DNA from: Meghimatium bilineatum
Lineage: Eukaryota; Mollusca; Gastropoda; Stylommatophora; Philomycidae
Length of the DNA: 64,000 nucleotides
Direction of reading: 5' to 3'
Assembly: GCA_034231615.1 (NCBI GenBank)
Contig: CM067315.1
Location: forward strand, 9,881,915-9,945,914
A program made the translations under genes and the position numbers. The notes beneath the pieces were generated by a model. The model worked only from the letters and a program-made list of their open reading frames with translations, was not told the DNA's origin and ran no database searches. The stretch's first letter is position 1. Every line of letters begins with the position of its first letter. Shown here piece by piece: positions 21,405 to 33,620 of the stretch.

Positions 21405-22640
21405 GTGAAAGCTGGTTGATAACATCCACACTTGCCGTTAAGTGTAGGGGTGGGAGCTGTATGTTTCTGGTCAAGGTCAAATGTGACATCTGAGTCGTTT
21501 TAAGTCCGTGTTTGTGAAGGGCTGTCGTGATATTATCTATCCATCTCTTATTTGGTCTTCCCTTGGCTCTGTATCCAGCTGAACGTTTGTTATAAGCGCT
21601 CAACGGTAATTGGCTTAAGTCTATTCTCGCAAGGTAACCAAACTACTTTATCTGCTGACGTTCCATATATTCGATACAATGCATTATTCTTACTTTTTTT
21701 CTGATATCGTCTTTTTTATTATGTCTAGTTAGGTTTATAGCTTCTTAAAAGTCGTAAATGTAAATGTTTTTCTGTTTGCCCCTTGCCATAGATTTTTCAT
21801 CTGTAATGCTTTTTATATGCAACTTTAGTGTCTATGTTTTCAAGAACAAAAATGTAAACATAGACACTAAAGTTGCATTATACAAGACTATTATTATTCC
21901 ATCACTATGCTACCAGTGCCAAACCTGGACAATGACAGCACAAGACAAAAGAAAATAGTGACAGCAGAAATGACATGTCTACGACGAATACTCGGAGTGT
22001 CATTAAGAGATAGAATTAGAAACGATAACATCAGACAGATAACCGAAACAATACCAGTATTGGAACACATCAAAAGACAGCAGATCAAATGGTTTTCACA
22101 CGCTTCCAGACTACCGACATATCGCATGCCACAAATGGCCATGACACATAGACATAACGGTTATAAAGCCAGAGGCAGACCATGTAAAAGATGGATCACA
22201 GAAATCATAGAAGCGACAGGAACAAGCTTACAAACAGCGCACAAGAAGGCCATCTCCAGAGAACTCTTCCACCGCTGACGCTGCAAGGCAAACAAGGGAC
22301 ACAGCGTATAGATAGAGAGATAGATGCTTTTTATAGGGCCATTACTAATCTCTTTTTGATCTCTACTTAACATTCTTCTGTGATGTTAATGGTTTACCCG
22401 AGATATTCACAGTTGTGGACATTTTCTAGTAAGCGCATGATATAATGTTTTAAAGATCCATTTCAGCCCTTCTTCGATTTAGAGATGGGCATTAATGTGT
22501 TTTAAAGTACGTTCTCTCATGTAACAACAACCATGTTACAGCATTTATTTATGTATCCTTGTCTTTCCTGAAATCTGTGTATTTTTTTCTTTTTCTGTCT
22601 CAACCTTTATTCTATGATTCTTTCTTTTCATGAACGTTCC
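21405..22640 (-). mobile_element. Old LINE family E, interrupted by LINE G
   Basis: The minus strand has YRAKGRPNKRWIDNITTALH with KHGLKTTQMSHLTLTRN at 21.4-21.6 kb, EAINLTRHNKKDDIRKKVRI at 21.7 kb, and beyond the insert RRMLSRDQKEISNGPIKSI and a CEYLG motif near 22.4 kb. Many stops. Confidence 0.8.
21818..22323 (+). mobile_element. LINE family G, 3' end, 5' inverted, with target duplication
   Basis: Encodes LPVPNLDNDSTRQKKIVTAE, CLRRILGVSLRDRIRNDNI and KARGRPCKRWITEIIEATG to the stop, then a GTATAGATAGAGAGATAG tail. ATGCTTTTTATA at 21806-21817 and 22324-22335. The first 21 bp (21818-21838) are the inverse of 21856-21876, giving a hairpin at the 5' junction. Confidence 0.93.
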
Positions 22641-22644
22641 TAAA

Positions 22645-22765
22645 CTTCAGCTTGTTGGCGAGACGTAATCAAAACAACGAAATACGGCTGGTGTGTGCAA
22701 TGGCTTGGAGTTTGGTTGCTATGTATGCGCCTTTACGTCCGACTATTCTACTTCAGATAAATGAT
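22645..22765 (-). mobile_element. SINE B relic
   Basis: GTGTGCAATGGCTTGG, GCTATGTATGCGCCTTTACG and TCCGACTATTCTACTTCAG; strongly decayed. Confidence 0.5.
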
Positions 22766-23605
22766 CACTCAGGTAATTACTCAAAAACCTGGAAATATAG
22801 GGGCAACAGCAATACAGTGTGAATAATGGTGTAAAAATAAGTAGGTCAGTGTTACCAATGGTACACGTGCGAAGCTTGGAACACTAATAAAGTCGGTTAT
22901 GTTCATGATAGAAAATAAAAATGGCGTTTCTCCTCCGATACAGCTCATAGCAAATACAGAACTACGATTGATTGAATGTATTTGTAGATTATTGCTTATT
23001 GATATTTGTTGATTTCAATTGAAAGGTATTTGCTTAGTGCATTTCTTATTCCTACAACTAAATACAAACTGGCTGTCTAGCCCATGCCTCCTGTTTCCAC
23101 AAAATCAACAATTCTGAAGCAGTACTGACATACAAGATGTGAAGATATTTGGTATAAATAACCAAATGGTCAGAGGGTGTCCGACAAAGTGGATGGTGCC
23201 GCAGTAACCTAATGAACAAATAGTCAAGCAAAAAAAGATGCGTTGATGAACATAAAAAAAAAGAAACTAGATGCGTTGCCATCCCTGCGCTATGGAGACG
23301 GGGTTTGATGAAATCTAGTCATCTTTTTTTTTTTTTTTTTTCTGTTGTTTGTCTCTTGAAAAAGGTTCAATTTGAGCCGATACGTGGAGAATTGTCCTGT
23401 TTAGTTTTATTGTATGTTTTTTTATATATACTTTTTTAAATATATTTTTATTAATAGGCAATGTAAGTGTTTTAGTAACCTGTTTAATTCATTTTGCTTG
23501 AAGATATTTGGTGTAGCATTTCAAAATCAAGTATCCTATTGCCACTCCATGATTCCTTACAATTTTTTCACTGGATATGCCTTTGTCTAAAATATTATCA
23601 ATTTC
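22766..23605. other. No recognised feature
   Basis: AT-rich, with a poly-T run at 23324. TCTTGAAAAAGGTTCAATTT at 23353 resembles Penelope-type repeat ends, but the core is not clear. Confidence 0.45.
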
Positions 23606-23617
23606 ACTGGCAGTTTC

Positions 23618-23909
23618 TTCTTCTTCTTCTTCCGCGTTCGTTCTCAAACTCCTACAGATTAGCAGGATGTAGTCAGTAACATTCCGGAGAACGGAATGCA
23701 TTGTGTCATGGTTTACAGCATTGCTGCAATATTTGCGCCTTCCGGCCTGACACATCCGATTTCATCATGGCTTTGGGTCACTGACCCTATATGGGATGGG
23801 ATAGCCAGCTCCATCCCATAACCTCCTTAGTCGCCTCTTACGACATGCATGGAGGGTAAACAGTATTGCTAGTCTTTGCTCCCCTTTCGGGCCCCGGCAA
23901 CACAGGGCG
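23618..23909 (-). mobile_element. SINE B, full length, with target duplication
   Basis: 292 bp between ACTGGCAGTTTC at 23606-23617 and 23910-23921. Contains a small insertion (CAGTAACATT) relative to other copies. Confidence 0.95.
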
Positions 23910-24056
23910 ACTGGCAGTTTCTAAGTCAGTCATATAATAATCCATACATCTCTTTGTGCTTTCTCTCTGACTTGCTTGAAGAGTCTTGTCCATATGAAAG
24001 TTACGTTTTCTTGTGTGCCTCGAATATTTTTTTCTGACAATTTGGATTCATGACTT

Positions 24057-24645
24057 TTGATTACAAATTGAAACCTAGAACTTTCCATGTACATGGAAGA
24101 TTTGCAAATTGAAACCTAGAACTTTCCATGTACATGGAAGATTTGCAAATTGAAACCTAGAACTTTCCATGCACATTGAAGATTTGCAAATTGAAACCTA
24201 GAACTTTCCATGTACATGGAAGATTTTCAAATTGAAACCTAGAACTTTCCATGCACATGGAAGATTTGCAAATTGAAACCTAGAACTTTCCATGTACATG
24301 GAAGATTTGCAAATTGAAATCTAGAACTTTCCATGTACATGGAAGATTTGCAAATTGAAACCTAGAACTTTCCATATATATGGAAGATTTGCAAATTGAA
24401 ACCTAGAACTTTCCATGTACATGGAAGATTTGCAAATTGAAACCTAGAACTTTCCATGTACATGGAAGATTTGCAAATTGAAACCTAGAACTTTCCATGC
24501 AGATGGAAGATTTGCAAATTGAAACCTAGAACTTTCCATGCACATGGAAGATTTGCAAATTGAAACCTAGAACTTTCCATGCACATGGAAGATTTGCAAA
24601 TTGAAACCTAGAACTTTCCATGTACATGGAAGATTTGCAAATTCC
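24057..24645 (+). repeat. 41-bp minisatellite with a palindrome in each unit
   Basis: About 14 units of TTTGCAAATTGAAACCTAGA, ACTTTCCATGTACATGGAAG, A. CTTCCATGTACATGGAAG-type dyads recur in each unit; variants break (CATGCACATTG) or keep the dyad. Confidence 0.96.
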
Positions 24646-24649
24646 ACAC

Positions 24650-25395
24650 AAGACTATTTACGAAATTTACACAGGGAGGTGTTCATTTCTTTAATTAATA
24701 TGAACTGTTTAGTTATTCTCAAACATACTGAACATTTTTGCAATATTTCCTAAAAATCCTTGACCCATCCCAACCTATTTTAAAAGTATATATGTCAAAA
24801 ACTATTAACGCTACGATAAAAAATTATGTAAACAAAATGAACAGAAATTGATACTCTTTAACTTTATACGAGTATCTTCGTACAATTAACAAATCGATAT
24901 GTTTCAATATTTCCGGTGTATCCCCTCTTAACCAAACCAAATTGATGTCTCAGAAACACACCAACATTGTCTTCACTTGTAACTTTTTGAACACGACTTA
25001 TTTAGCCTTTTGGTGATGTTAGTGACTGCTCAAACTAAGGGTTTTCTATTGCGTTTTGGTTGGTCTATGAGCTAACGGTAAAAACTTCAGGTTTTCCACA
25101 TGTGGTTCCTTTCCATGAATAGTTTTTCCTTCCTGTAAAACTAAATATTTCTTTCCCATTTATATCGTTCTTCTTTCTTTCAACTATTACATTTTTTCTG
25201 TGTGTTTCTTGTCTGTTTATCCGCCTGCTTCTCTGTCAACGTACATTATCGTGGTGTGTTTTTACACTTTTGAGTGTAAAAAACAAAATAAATCCCCTTT
25301 TAAACCCCGTCCGTTTGGCACATTCGATCCTGTGTGTTAGAAATCGATAGGCAACAGATGGTGGGAAGTAATAACGGAAGATGTCTATCAACAGC
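24650..25395. other. No recognised feature
   Basis: AT-rich unique-looking sequence; no open frame with motifs. Confidence 0.5.
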
Positions 25396-25399
25396 TGTA

Positions 25400-25795
25400 T
25401 TCTAGGAGGACTTTAGAGTTGTTCTATCAATATTTACATGAGGACATTAAAGTAGTTCTATCAATATTTACATGAGGACATTAAAGTAGTTCTATCAATA
25501 TTTACATGAGGACATCAGAGTAGTTCTATCAATATTTACATGAGGACATGTGAGTTGTTCTATCAATATTTACATGAGGACTTTAGAGTAGTTCTATCAA
25601 CATTTACATGAGGACATAGGAGTTGTTCTATCAATATTTACATGAGGAAATTAGAATAGTTCTATCAACATTTACATGAGGACATTAGAGTTGTTCTATC
25701 AACAGTTGTATGAGGACATTAGAGTGTATTCTATCAACAGTTGTATTCTATGAGGACGTTAAATTAGTTCTATCGAAAGCGATATTCTAGATTGA
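25400..25795 (+). repeat. About 35-bp minisatellite
   Basis: About eleven units of GTTCTATCAATATTTACATG then AGGACATTAGAGTA. Confidence 0.94.
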
Positions 25796-26134
25796 CGTAA
25801 GAGCTATTATTTTCAAACGCAAAATTATTTTAAGTAGCAATAATTACAATAATACAAGCTATGCCGGTCTTCAATAAAATTAATTCAAATTTCACTAGCA
25901 TCAATGTGATTTTCAGGAAATGAAGATTCTCTGCGACCTAAGATGTGGGATTAAATTCCACATTCATTGGTCAATTCTAGAAAGTAGAGTAGATAATGTT
26001 GTTCTTAAACAAGAAAGGCGTATTTCGTTTGGACCGCAACGTCGAAACAGTCCTTGTTATTATGTTCATTGTTATTTAGTTTTTATATTTGGGGATAAGG
26101 AGGGGGTTGATAGTTAGTATTACTGTTCTTCCTT

Positions 26135-26335
26135 TCGTTACTGCATGTTTTTCTATGGAGGAGTGCGGGGGCTGTGGAAATAAAGGCCGCTTTGCCATAG
26201 CAGACGACGCGACATGTACAGGAAGGATTTTGATTGTACCTCCGAAAGATAAAATCCTGTCCCAACCGTGGATTTGAACCCGGGACCTGAAGGGTCTGAG
26301 AACGGCATTCTAACCACACCTCCATGCGCTGCACT
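26135..26335 (-). mobile_element. tRNA-headed SINE C
   Basis: The minus strand reads GCGCATGGAGGTGTGGTTAG (A-box region), CCGGGTTCAAATCCACGG (B box), ATCTTTCGGAGGTAC, GTCGCGTCGTCTGCTATGGC, AAAGCGGCCTTTATTTCCAC and AACATGCAGTAACGAAAG. Confidence 0.88.
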
Positions 26336-26346
26336 AGTATTACAGT

Positions 26347-26620
26347 CAGTCAGTTAGTCATTTCCTCTTTTGCCAAGTGTGGCACATAGGGCGGATGTCA
26401 TAGTTCTCCCTGTCGGTCAGTTGCCAAGGATTGCAGGTCTTGTGTATTTATGCCTGTTGATTTTAATTCATTCATAAATGTTCTTCCAAACGTTGTTTTT
26501 AGTCTTCCCTGTTTTCTTTCCCGTCTGGTGTCCACATGAAGACTTGTCGTGGAATTCTGTCTTCCTTTATTCTAAGTATGTGGCCGATGTATGTCCAGCG
26601 GCGTTTTCTGATGATGTTTG
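26347..26620 (-). mobile_element. LINE family F, 3' end, with target duplication
   Basis: The tail (CAGTCAGTCAG on +), GCCAAGTGTGGCACATAGGG and CAAGGATTGCAGGTCTTGTG match the 35.9 kb copy in inverse sense. AGTATTACAGT at 26336-26346 and 26621-26631. Confidence 0.9.
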
Positions 26621-26749
26621 AGTATTACAGTATTTACTTAACAAGTTAGTCTATCGATCTGTCTATTCTCATTTCCACTTGTGTCGGTAAGCGTCGTGGG
26701 GGGGGGATTCGGAGTTTTGTGTCTTTGGCCATTTGAGTTACATTGGCCG

Positions 26750-27680
26750 TGGTAAGCTAGTGTCTATTTAATGGGTTTTTTTATTGTCTCTGCCCATCTA
26801 GTTCTTGATCTTCCATGTGCATTGTAACCCGGTCTTCTACTAATGTATGCACGAAGGACTGGTTGCACAAGGCCTATTCTCATTACGTCACCAAACCATC
26901 TGGTTTGCTGTCTCTCGATGTAGTCTTGACTTGAGATCGTCTTTACTTCTTTCCTGATATCTTCATTTCTCCGGTGGTCTTTTCTCGTGACATTTATAGC
27001 TTTCCTCAAACATCTCATTTCGCAAACTGTGATCCTTTTGACAAATGTCGTTATCAAAGGTTTTGTTTGACATTGGTATCACAAAGTTGGTATAAAAATA
27101 CTGTTTATCAATTTTCGTTTTGTAGCCATGCAGATTAATGGGTGTTTAAGTATTGGTGATAGCTGTTAAGTCACAGCATTGGCCTTTTTGACACCTTGTT
27201 TCAATCTTTCTGTTGAGTTTGTCATCCTCCGTAAATATGCTTCCTATGTATTTAAACTCTGGGACTTGCTTTAGTTTTGTGTCATTGACATACACTTTTA
27301 TCTGGCCTGGTTTTCTGCTTATCGTCATAGTCTCTGTTTTATATGCTTTTAGTTTCATGGTGTGTTGTTCGCAGGTTGTATAGAGAAAGTGTGTGTGCTG
27401 CTGTAGTTCGTTTTCAGATTCCTATATTAAACATTGATCATCTGCAAATAGCAGTTTTGTTGAGTGAGCTGTGATCTTCATTTGTTACTTCTGCAGGGGT
27501 GAATTTGTTTCTTGGGTCTGCTACTTTAGTTATCCTGTCCATGTATGTTACGAAGAGAATAGGTGCTAGTACGCAGCCTTGTCTAACTCCTATTTTTAAT
27601 TTCAAATCTGTGTGTTGCGCCCTCGTTAGTTCTAATTACGCTCTTATAAGTGACATAGTTAGTATTTATTTAATATAGTC
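26750..27680 (-). mobile_element. LINE reverse transcriptase fragment
   Basis: The minus strand encodes, in order, KIGVRQGCVLAPILF (RT motif), KLLFADDQC (catalytic FADD box), FKYIGSIFTEDDKLNRKIET (thumb), EMRCLRKAINVTRKDHRRN and GRSRTRWAETIKK. The pieces are in different frames, so it is decayed. The short open frames at 26764-27057 and 27146-27358 are parts of it. Confidence 0.9.
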
Positions 27681-27784
27681 TTTATAGATTATTTGTTCTG
27701 TTACTGCGGTACACCCCACTTTGTCGGGCATCCGGACATTTTAGGTATTTATACTTATCATAGGTATAAATTTGGGTAATATTT

Positions 27785-28000
27785 ATTTATAGATGTGAAT
27801 TATGGACTGCTAGTTCGTAGATGTGAATTATGGACTGCTAGTTCGTAGATGTGAATTATAGGCTGCTAGCTCATAGATGTGAATTATAGACTGCTAGTTC
27901 GTAGATGTGAATTATGGACTGATAACTCGTAGATGTGAATTATGAACAACGAACGCTTAAGGATGTAAACTATGGATACTGATAGCTCATGTATGTGAAT
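27785..28000 (+). repeat. 28-bp minisatellite
   Basis: About seven units of GTAGATGTGAATTATGGACT plus GCTAGTTC. Confidence 0.93.
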
Positions 28001-28104
28001 TGTGGACGTGGACTACTGTCCTCACTTATTAATATTATCCTTTTACGGATAAATTCAACCTTTCAATGTCGTCTTCAATGTGCTATTGTTTGATGTTTAA
28101 AATA

Positions 28105-28295
28105 GTTTATCTTGCCTGAAATTTCTATTACTGAACGTTTTGGTTGTTTTTTTATTTCTTCATTTTCAAGGACCTCATTATTTTATCCTTTCAGTTTCTC
28201 CAAAATTCTTCCCATTTTTCTGCATATTGACATCTCAAATCCACCAATTCTGGTCTTGTTCATTGTCCATGCTTCTGATCCGTACATAATTTTAT
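28105..28295 (-). mobile_element. Degenerate LINE fragment
   Basis: Minus TATGTACGGATCAGAAGCAT, GGACAATGAACAAGACCAGA and GGATTTGAGATGTCAATATG parallel the YGSETWTLNK...FEMW stretch of family B. Confidence 0.65.
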
Positions 28296-28299
28296 AATT

Positions 28300-28630
28300 T
28301 CAGCAACAGTGTTGAAAAGGTTAGTGGGGCTCTAATATATTTAACTCGTGCGTACATGGTCGTGGCTTACACCCAAGAAGTCTTTCTGAAATTGAATGTG
28401 TCACGCCCAAATACTCAAATGTCGCAGCCAAACTGTAACTCATGAAACAACACATTTACTTCTTTAAACTACACCATGCTAACCAAGATGTTGAGAAGTA
28501 ATGCAAAAGAAGAAATATATTTTTTCTGAATCAGAAAAAGAAATATTTCAAGGTCATGTTTTTTTTTTTTTCAAAGAAAGGATTACAAAGTATGCGTACA
28601 GGCACGACCGTCTCAGGTACGACCTGTTAT
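28300..28630. other. No recognised feature
   Basis: No open frame or repeat of note. Confidence 0.5.
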
Positions 28631-28635
28631 CTAGA

Positions 28636-28800
28636 ATTGTCACGTGATTGGACGGAGCCATTGTTTGGCTTTTGGTTTATCACTATTTATTTACTTGGAG
28701 TGACCTTGGATATTTTTGACATGAGATTCCAAGTATGTAAATAGTGAACAACAGAATTCCCAACAATATTCAGAAACGTAACGAATGGGGTCCTAATTAA
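28636..28800. mobile_element. Palindromic MITE (family I)
   Basis: TTATCACTATTTATTTACTT and GAGTGACC on the left, GAGATTCCAAGTATGTAAAT and AACGTAACGAATGG on the right. Confidence 0.6.
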
Positions 28801-29149
28801 TTCAGTTTAAACGTCTTTACTGAAGACGGTCATGGTAAGACGGTGGGCTGACTGAAATCACACAACTACCACATTTAGACTGCATGCAGCATTGCCATAG
28901 TGTGGTTATTTGATTTTGAAAGGAAATGTTGAAATATGCACAATCATTTGACAGAATCTGGGAAACGTATAGTAACGATCAATCGTAACAATTATCAAAT
29001 GTATCTGTAGTTATTGTCTGAACGAAACTATGCAGATGTGGGTGTGCTCAGAGTTGCAAAAACGTTGCTCTTTTAACTGATGACATTAATCATACATCCT
29101 CCAACACTGAAATAATGATTAATTGAAAAACAGAAAACATCAAAGAAGA

Positions 29150-29245
29150 AATCATTATTTTATCTATCTATTTTATTTATCTATTTATCTATCTATAAAT
29201 CTTATCTATCCATCCATCCATCTGTCTATCTATCTATTCGCTAAA
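29150..29245 (+). repeat. (TCTA/TCCA)n microsatellite
   Basis: Tetranucleotide run with TTTA interruptions. Confidence 0.9.
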
Positions 29246-29384
29246 CTCTGTATTGTCTTTCAGCGTCAAGGGTATCATTTTATCACTGTCTTTATTCCAA
29301 GTAATTACCTTTAACATTGATACAGTGAGTGGGCACCATCTAAATAATACTGTAATTACTTCTGGAACTAGTTTAATTATTGCT

Positions 29385-29485
29385 CTTATGCCCTTGTGAT
29401 GTGTCTTATGCCCTTATGATGTGTCTTATGCCCTTGTGATGTGTCTTATGCTCTTGTGATGTGTCTTATGCCCTTGTGATATGAC
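29385..29485 (+). repeat. 20-bp tandem repeat
   Basis: Five units of GTGTCTTATGCCCTTGTGAT. Confidence 0.94.
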
Positions 29486-29847
29486 TAATATCCCCAAAGA
29501 GGCGCCCATTTAATGATAAAGTTTTTCGAATAGAAAATAATCGCGAGTGGGGGAGGGGGGCATAACTCTGGCGTGTTGCAGCTTATTGAGAACACACACT
29601 AGTTTGTTTTGTTGTTTTGTTTTGGTTTTTGGTTTTTTTCGGGTTTTTTCGGTTTTTTTCTACAAGTTCTTGTATAGTACAGCTGCTGCCCTGCGAGCCG
29701 ATACATTTTTATCACTCAGTAAGGACCCACGGGGAGGTAGTGAATACGCAGGTGCTTATGGAAATCAGACAACGAATGTGACAGAACTCGGAGAACTTTT
29801 TTTCTGGCACAAATCTTTCACAAATATGTTTACAATCATATCTGCAT

Positions 29848-30010
29848 TTCCGCCGAAGATGGATGTGTCGAACCATTTGCGCAAATAAAACGGAGACACG
29901 AGGCATTTCCATTCTCTGGACTACATCCTGCTGGAAATCTAATAGGATAATGGTCCTGCTACAAGAGAGATCAAGCGGGAGTTTGAAAATGAACGCTAAA
30001 GAAGAAGATG
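29848..30010 (+). mobile_element. SINE A
   Basis: CCGCCGAAGATGGATGTGTC, GCGCAAATAAAACGGAGACA, CCATTCTCTGGACTACATCC, GAGTTTGAAAATGAACGC and a GAAGAAGATGAAG tail. Target duplication unclear. Confidence 0.88.
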
Positions 30011-30029
30011 AAGATATCTCGACTAACTA

Positions 30030-30955
30030 TATACATATTCACCTGTCATCATGTTCACATCCAAACATCACATTCAACTGTCTTCATCTTCACATCCAAA
30101 CATCACATTCACCTGTCATCATCTTCACATCCAAACATCACATTCACCTGTCATCATCTTCACATCCAAACATCACATTCACCTGTCATCATGTTCACAT
30201 CCAAACATCACATTCACCTGTCATCATCTTCACATCCAAACATCACATTCACCTGTCATCATCTTCACATCCAAACATCACATTCACCATTCACCTGTCA
30301 TCATCTTCACATCCAAACATCACATTCACCTGTCATCATCTTCACATCCAAACATCACATTCACCATTCACCTGTCATCATCTTCACATCCAAACATCAC
30401 ATTCACCTGTCATCATCTTCACATCCAAACATCACATTCACCATTCACCTGTCATCATCTTCACATCCAAACATCACATTCACCATTCACCTGTCATCAT
30501 CTTCACATCCAAACATCACATTCACCATTCACCTGTCATCATCTTCACATCCAAACATCACATTCACCTGTCATCATGTTCACATCCAAACATCACATTC
30601 ACCTGTCATCATGTTCACATCCAAACATCACATTCACCTGTCATCATCTTCACATCCAAACATCACATTCACCATTCACCTGTCATCATCTTCACATCCA
30701 AACATCACATTCACCTGTCATCATGTTCACATCCAAACATCACATTCAACTGTCCTCATCTTCACATCCAAACATCACATTCACCTGTCATCATGTTCAC
30801 ATCCAAACATCACATTCACCTGTCATCATCTTCACATCCAAACATCACATTCACCTGTCATCATCTTCACATCCAAACATCACATTCACCTGTCATCATC
30901 TTCACATCCAAACATCACATTCACCTGTCATCATCTTCACATCCAAACAACGATT
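30030..30955 (+). repeat. 35-bp minisatellite, with 42-bp variants
   Basis: About 25 units of ATCTTCACATCCAAACATCA then CATTCACCTGTCATC. Some carry an extra ACCATTC. The consensus unit has no stop in its three + frames, so three overlapping frames of 318-368 codons appear; none is a gene. Confidence 0.97.
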
Positions 30956-31099
30956 TTCGTGTAGCCTGAATTTTCTGAATTTTCCAATGAGCTCATTGTT
31001 ATCAATAGAAATCTAACATCCAAGTCTAGCTTCTTCTGCAATCACCTCCACGCCTATTATGAATCTGGACTACCACTTGAATATATGTGCATTATATAA

Positions 31100-31292
31100 C
31101 AGATCCCTGAGGTTTCGGGTTCAATCCGCGGTTGGGACAAGGATTTTTATCTTTCGGAGGTGCAATAAAACATTCTTCCTGTACACGTCGCGGCGACAGC
31201 TTTGGCAAAGCGGCCTTTATTTCCACAGCCTCAACATCCTCCCTGCACTTCTTAACAAGAAAACATGCAGTAATGAAAGATATAAACATTGA
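31100..31292 (+). mobile_element. tRNA-headed SINE C
   Basis: CGGGTTCAATCCGCGG (B box), GGGACAAGGATTTTTATCTT, GTACACGTCGCGGCGACAGC, AAAGCGGCCTTTATTTCCAC and AAACATGCAGTAATGAAAG. The A-box end is decayed. Confidence 0.85.
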
Positions 31293-32090
31293 TCCCTATA
31301 AACATGTATAATCTATTCAGCTGTCTCAGTATCACTTTTCTGACTTTAAAATAAAACATAATTTAATGTTGCATGTTACACGCGTAACAACCTACCTCTA
31401 ACTAGTCAAACAAAATGGAAGATTATTTGTCTTTTTTCTGGCCGACAGACATTGAAATTTGGCCAGATCTTAGAATGTCTTAGATGATTGTTGCCTGTTT
31501 GGATAATTTGCTGTGAATCATGAATGATGTTTTTGTCTTGACCATAATACAATCAGTCTCATAATTTAATTGTTGTACAATATTTAATAATTATTTAATT
31601 GTTGTAGAAACAGACATATCTCTGCGGTAGTGACGTAATTTATCGAAGAGATCTCGTGGAATATTTGACATATTTTAACACCCTTCTAAACAGACAATTC
31701 CATATTCTGTAGGTATGTATCTCGAAAATCACAGAATATAGGCACCAAATTTATAAGTTACAAAGTTATTTAAATATTTACATGAAACGGAACTAATGCT
31801 ATAAAAATGTCGCCACCCTTGGCAAGTTCCGCAAGTCCCCAGTTATATCAAATATCTTTCATTTCGCTTTTTTGTGTGGCGCTCCTGGATATTGTTTTTA
31901 ACGCTTGCGCCTTGTATGGCACCCTTGTAACCTTGTCCTAATTGTGTCCCTGCGCTCTAACAATGGGAGTTGGAAATCAGAACAATTAAACTATCTAACA
32001 ATCCCCTCCGCCATGTAAACCGATAACTAATTGCACAAGATTCTAATATTCCTAGTAATCATGAATACAATCTCAAATGTTGAATAACTT
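31293..32090. other. No recognised feature
   Basis: AT-rich unique-looking sequence. Confidence 0.5.
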
Positions 32091-32101
32091 ACATGGCCGA
32101 A

Positions 32102-32250
32102 GACGAATGTGTTGGGGCATTGGCGCAAATAAAACTGTGACACAACGCATATCCATTCTCTGGACTACATCCTGCTGGAAATCTAGTAGGACCATGGTCC
32201 TGCTACAAAGGAGATCCAGCGGGAGTTTGAGAATGAACTCTGAAGAAGAA
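32102..32250 (+). mobile_element. SINE A, with target duplication
   Basis: CATGGCCGAAGACGAATGTG to GAACTCTGAAGAAGAA. GAATAACTTA at 32092-32101 and 32251-32260. Confidence 0.92.
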
Positions 32251-32815
32251 GAATAACTTAAGTTTATCCTTATGTTACCTTTACAGTTAATGTTTCATAG
32301 ATTTTGTTGTGTGAAATAATTAAAAATCCAGACCACATTTTCTGGAAAAAGTGATTGCCGAAAATAAACTCCGCAAACTGCATCAAACTATCCGAATATT
32401 ACTAATGATATAACTACGCACTGACGTCATAGGAAGTTCCCATTGTCACGCATATTGGACTATTAGTGGAAATATTGGCAAATCTGATCAGAGGCGTGGA
32501 CGTCATGGGGTCCACTAACCTCACGCGAAACGCCCACGTTAATATGTCTGCAAAAGTGGATTGTATTCCTGAAATTAGGTATTTATCTTTCATCAATATT
32601 GTATTTGTTATCATTTGTGTGCAAATCCGTGTTCTTTTTTTGCTCTCTATTGTCTACCACTTTTGCCTCTGTTGTGGTAACATTGTGTTTACCTTTTTTA
32701 TTGTTTTTTCGCTGTTTATTTTATATATTCTTGATAACGACCTAACGGTTCGAAACGTTGAAAATGTCTTTTGTGTTATTTGTATTTTTCATGTTTACAC
32801 CATATAGCCCCTCAG
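32251..32815. other. No gene recognised
   Basis: Contains ACGGTTCGAAACGTTGAAAA at 32736, similar to Penelope-type repeat cores, but the upstream half (CTTGATAACGACC) does not match a hammerhead core well. Confidence 0.4.
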
Positions 32816-32820
32816 TGATA

Positions 32821-33264
32821 GTCAGTTTTCATCAAGATGGAGCAACACATGAACAAAAAGACAAAGAAATCACCTACCAAGAAAAGAAGACCCTCATCAA
32901 AGCCATCAGGAAAGTCCACCACCCAAAAGACAATTACCACTATCTTGACAGAGCAGAGCAGGTTATTATCTTCCGCCTCAGAACAGGACACAATAGATTA
33001 AACAGCCACTTAAATAGGCTAAGATGTGTCCCATCACCACTGTGCCCTTGTGGGCAGGCAACACAGACCACTGAACATATCCTGCAAGACGGCAATACAC
33101 TAAACCAGTTAAGGAAAGAACACTGGCCCACAGAGATGGATATCCAAATAAAGATGTATGGGAGCACTGAGGAGCTTTCAAATACAGCAACATTTATTAA
33201 GAAAACAGGACTTGCTGTGTATAAATGTCAAACTGCGAACGAGAAGAAGAAGAAGATCAAGTGA
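32821..33264 (+). mobile_element. Retrotransposon ORF2 C-terminal domain
   Basis: Encodes EQVIIFRLRTGHNRLNSHLN, PLCPCGQATQTTEHILQD and KKTGLAVYKC. The C-P-C-G...TTEHILQ signature is the zinc-knuckle-like tail after the RT/RNase H region of I/Jockey/CR1-group LINEs and similar elements. The usual final Cys after HILQD is Gly here. 5' truncated and no start of its own. Confidence 0.85.
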
Positions 33265-33384
33265 AACTTCTAAAAAATGTGTTTTACGTAAGTACTACTG
33301 TCTATTTATATATACCGGATGTCTACAAAGTCACAATACACTAATTGACATTGGTTGTGATACTGCATCATAGGAATTGTGGGT

Positions 33385-33620
33385 ATTTATTGCTGATTTA
33401 GAAACTTTAGAAATTTATTGCTGATTTAGAAACTTTAGAAATTTATTGCTGATTTAGAAACTTTAGAAATTTATTGCTGATTTAGAAACTTTAGAAATTT
33501 ATTGCTGATTTAGAAACTTTAGAAATTTATTGCTGATTTAGAAACTTTAGAAATTTATTGCTGATTTAGAAACTTTAGAAATTTATTGCTGATTTAGAAA
33601 CTTTAGAAATTTATTGCTGA
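33385..33620 (+). repeat. 28-bp minisatellite
   Basis: About eight near-identical units of ATTGCTGATTTAGAAACTTT plus AGAAATTT. Cut at its right end by LINE B and resuming at 34162. Confidence 0.96.

Noticed and set aside
24057-24645. CRISPR-like array of repeats and palindromes
   Set aside because: No variable spacers: the whole 41-bp unit repeats. Eukaryotic context.
29863-31016. Three overlapping frames of 318-368 codons rich in His, Ser and Pro
   Set aside because: 35-bp tandem array open in all three + frames. All three cannot be genes and none has non-repeat content.
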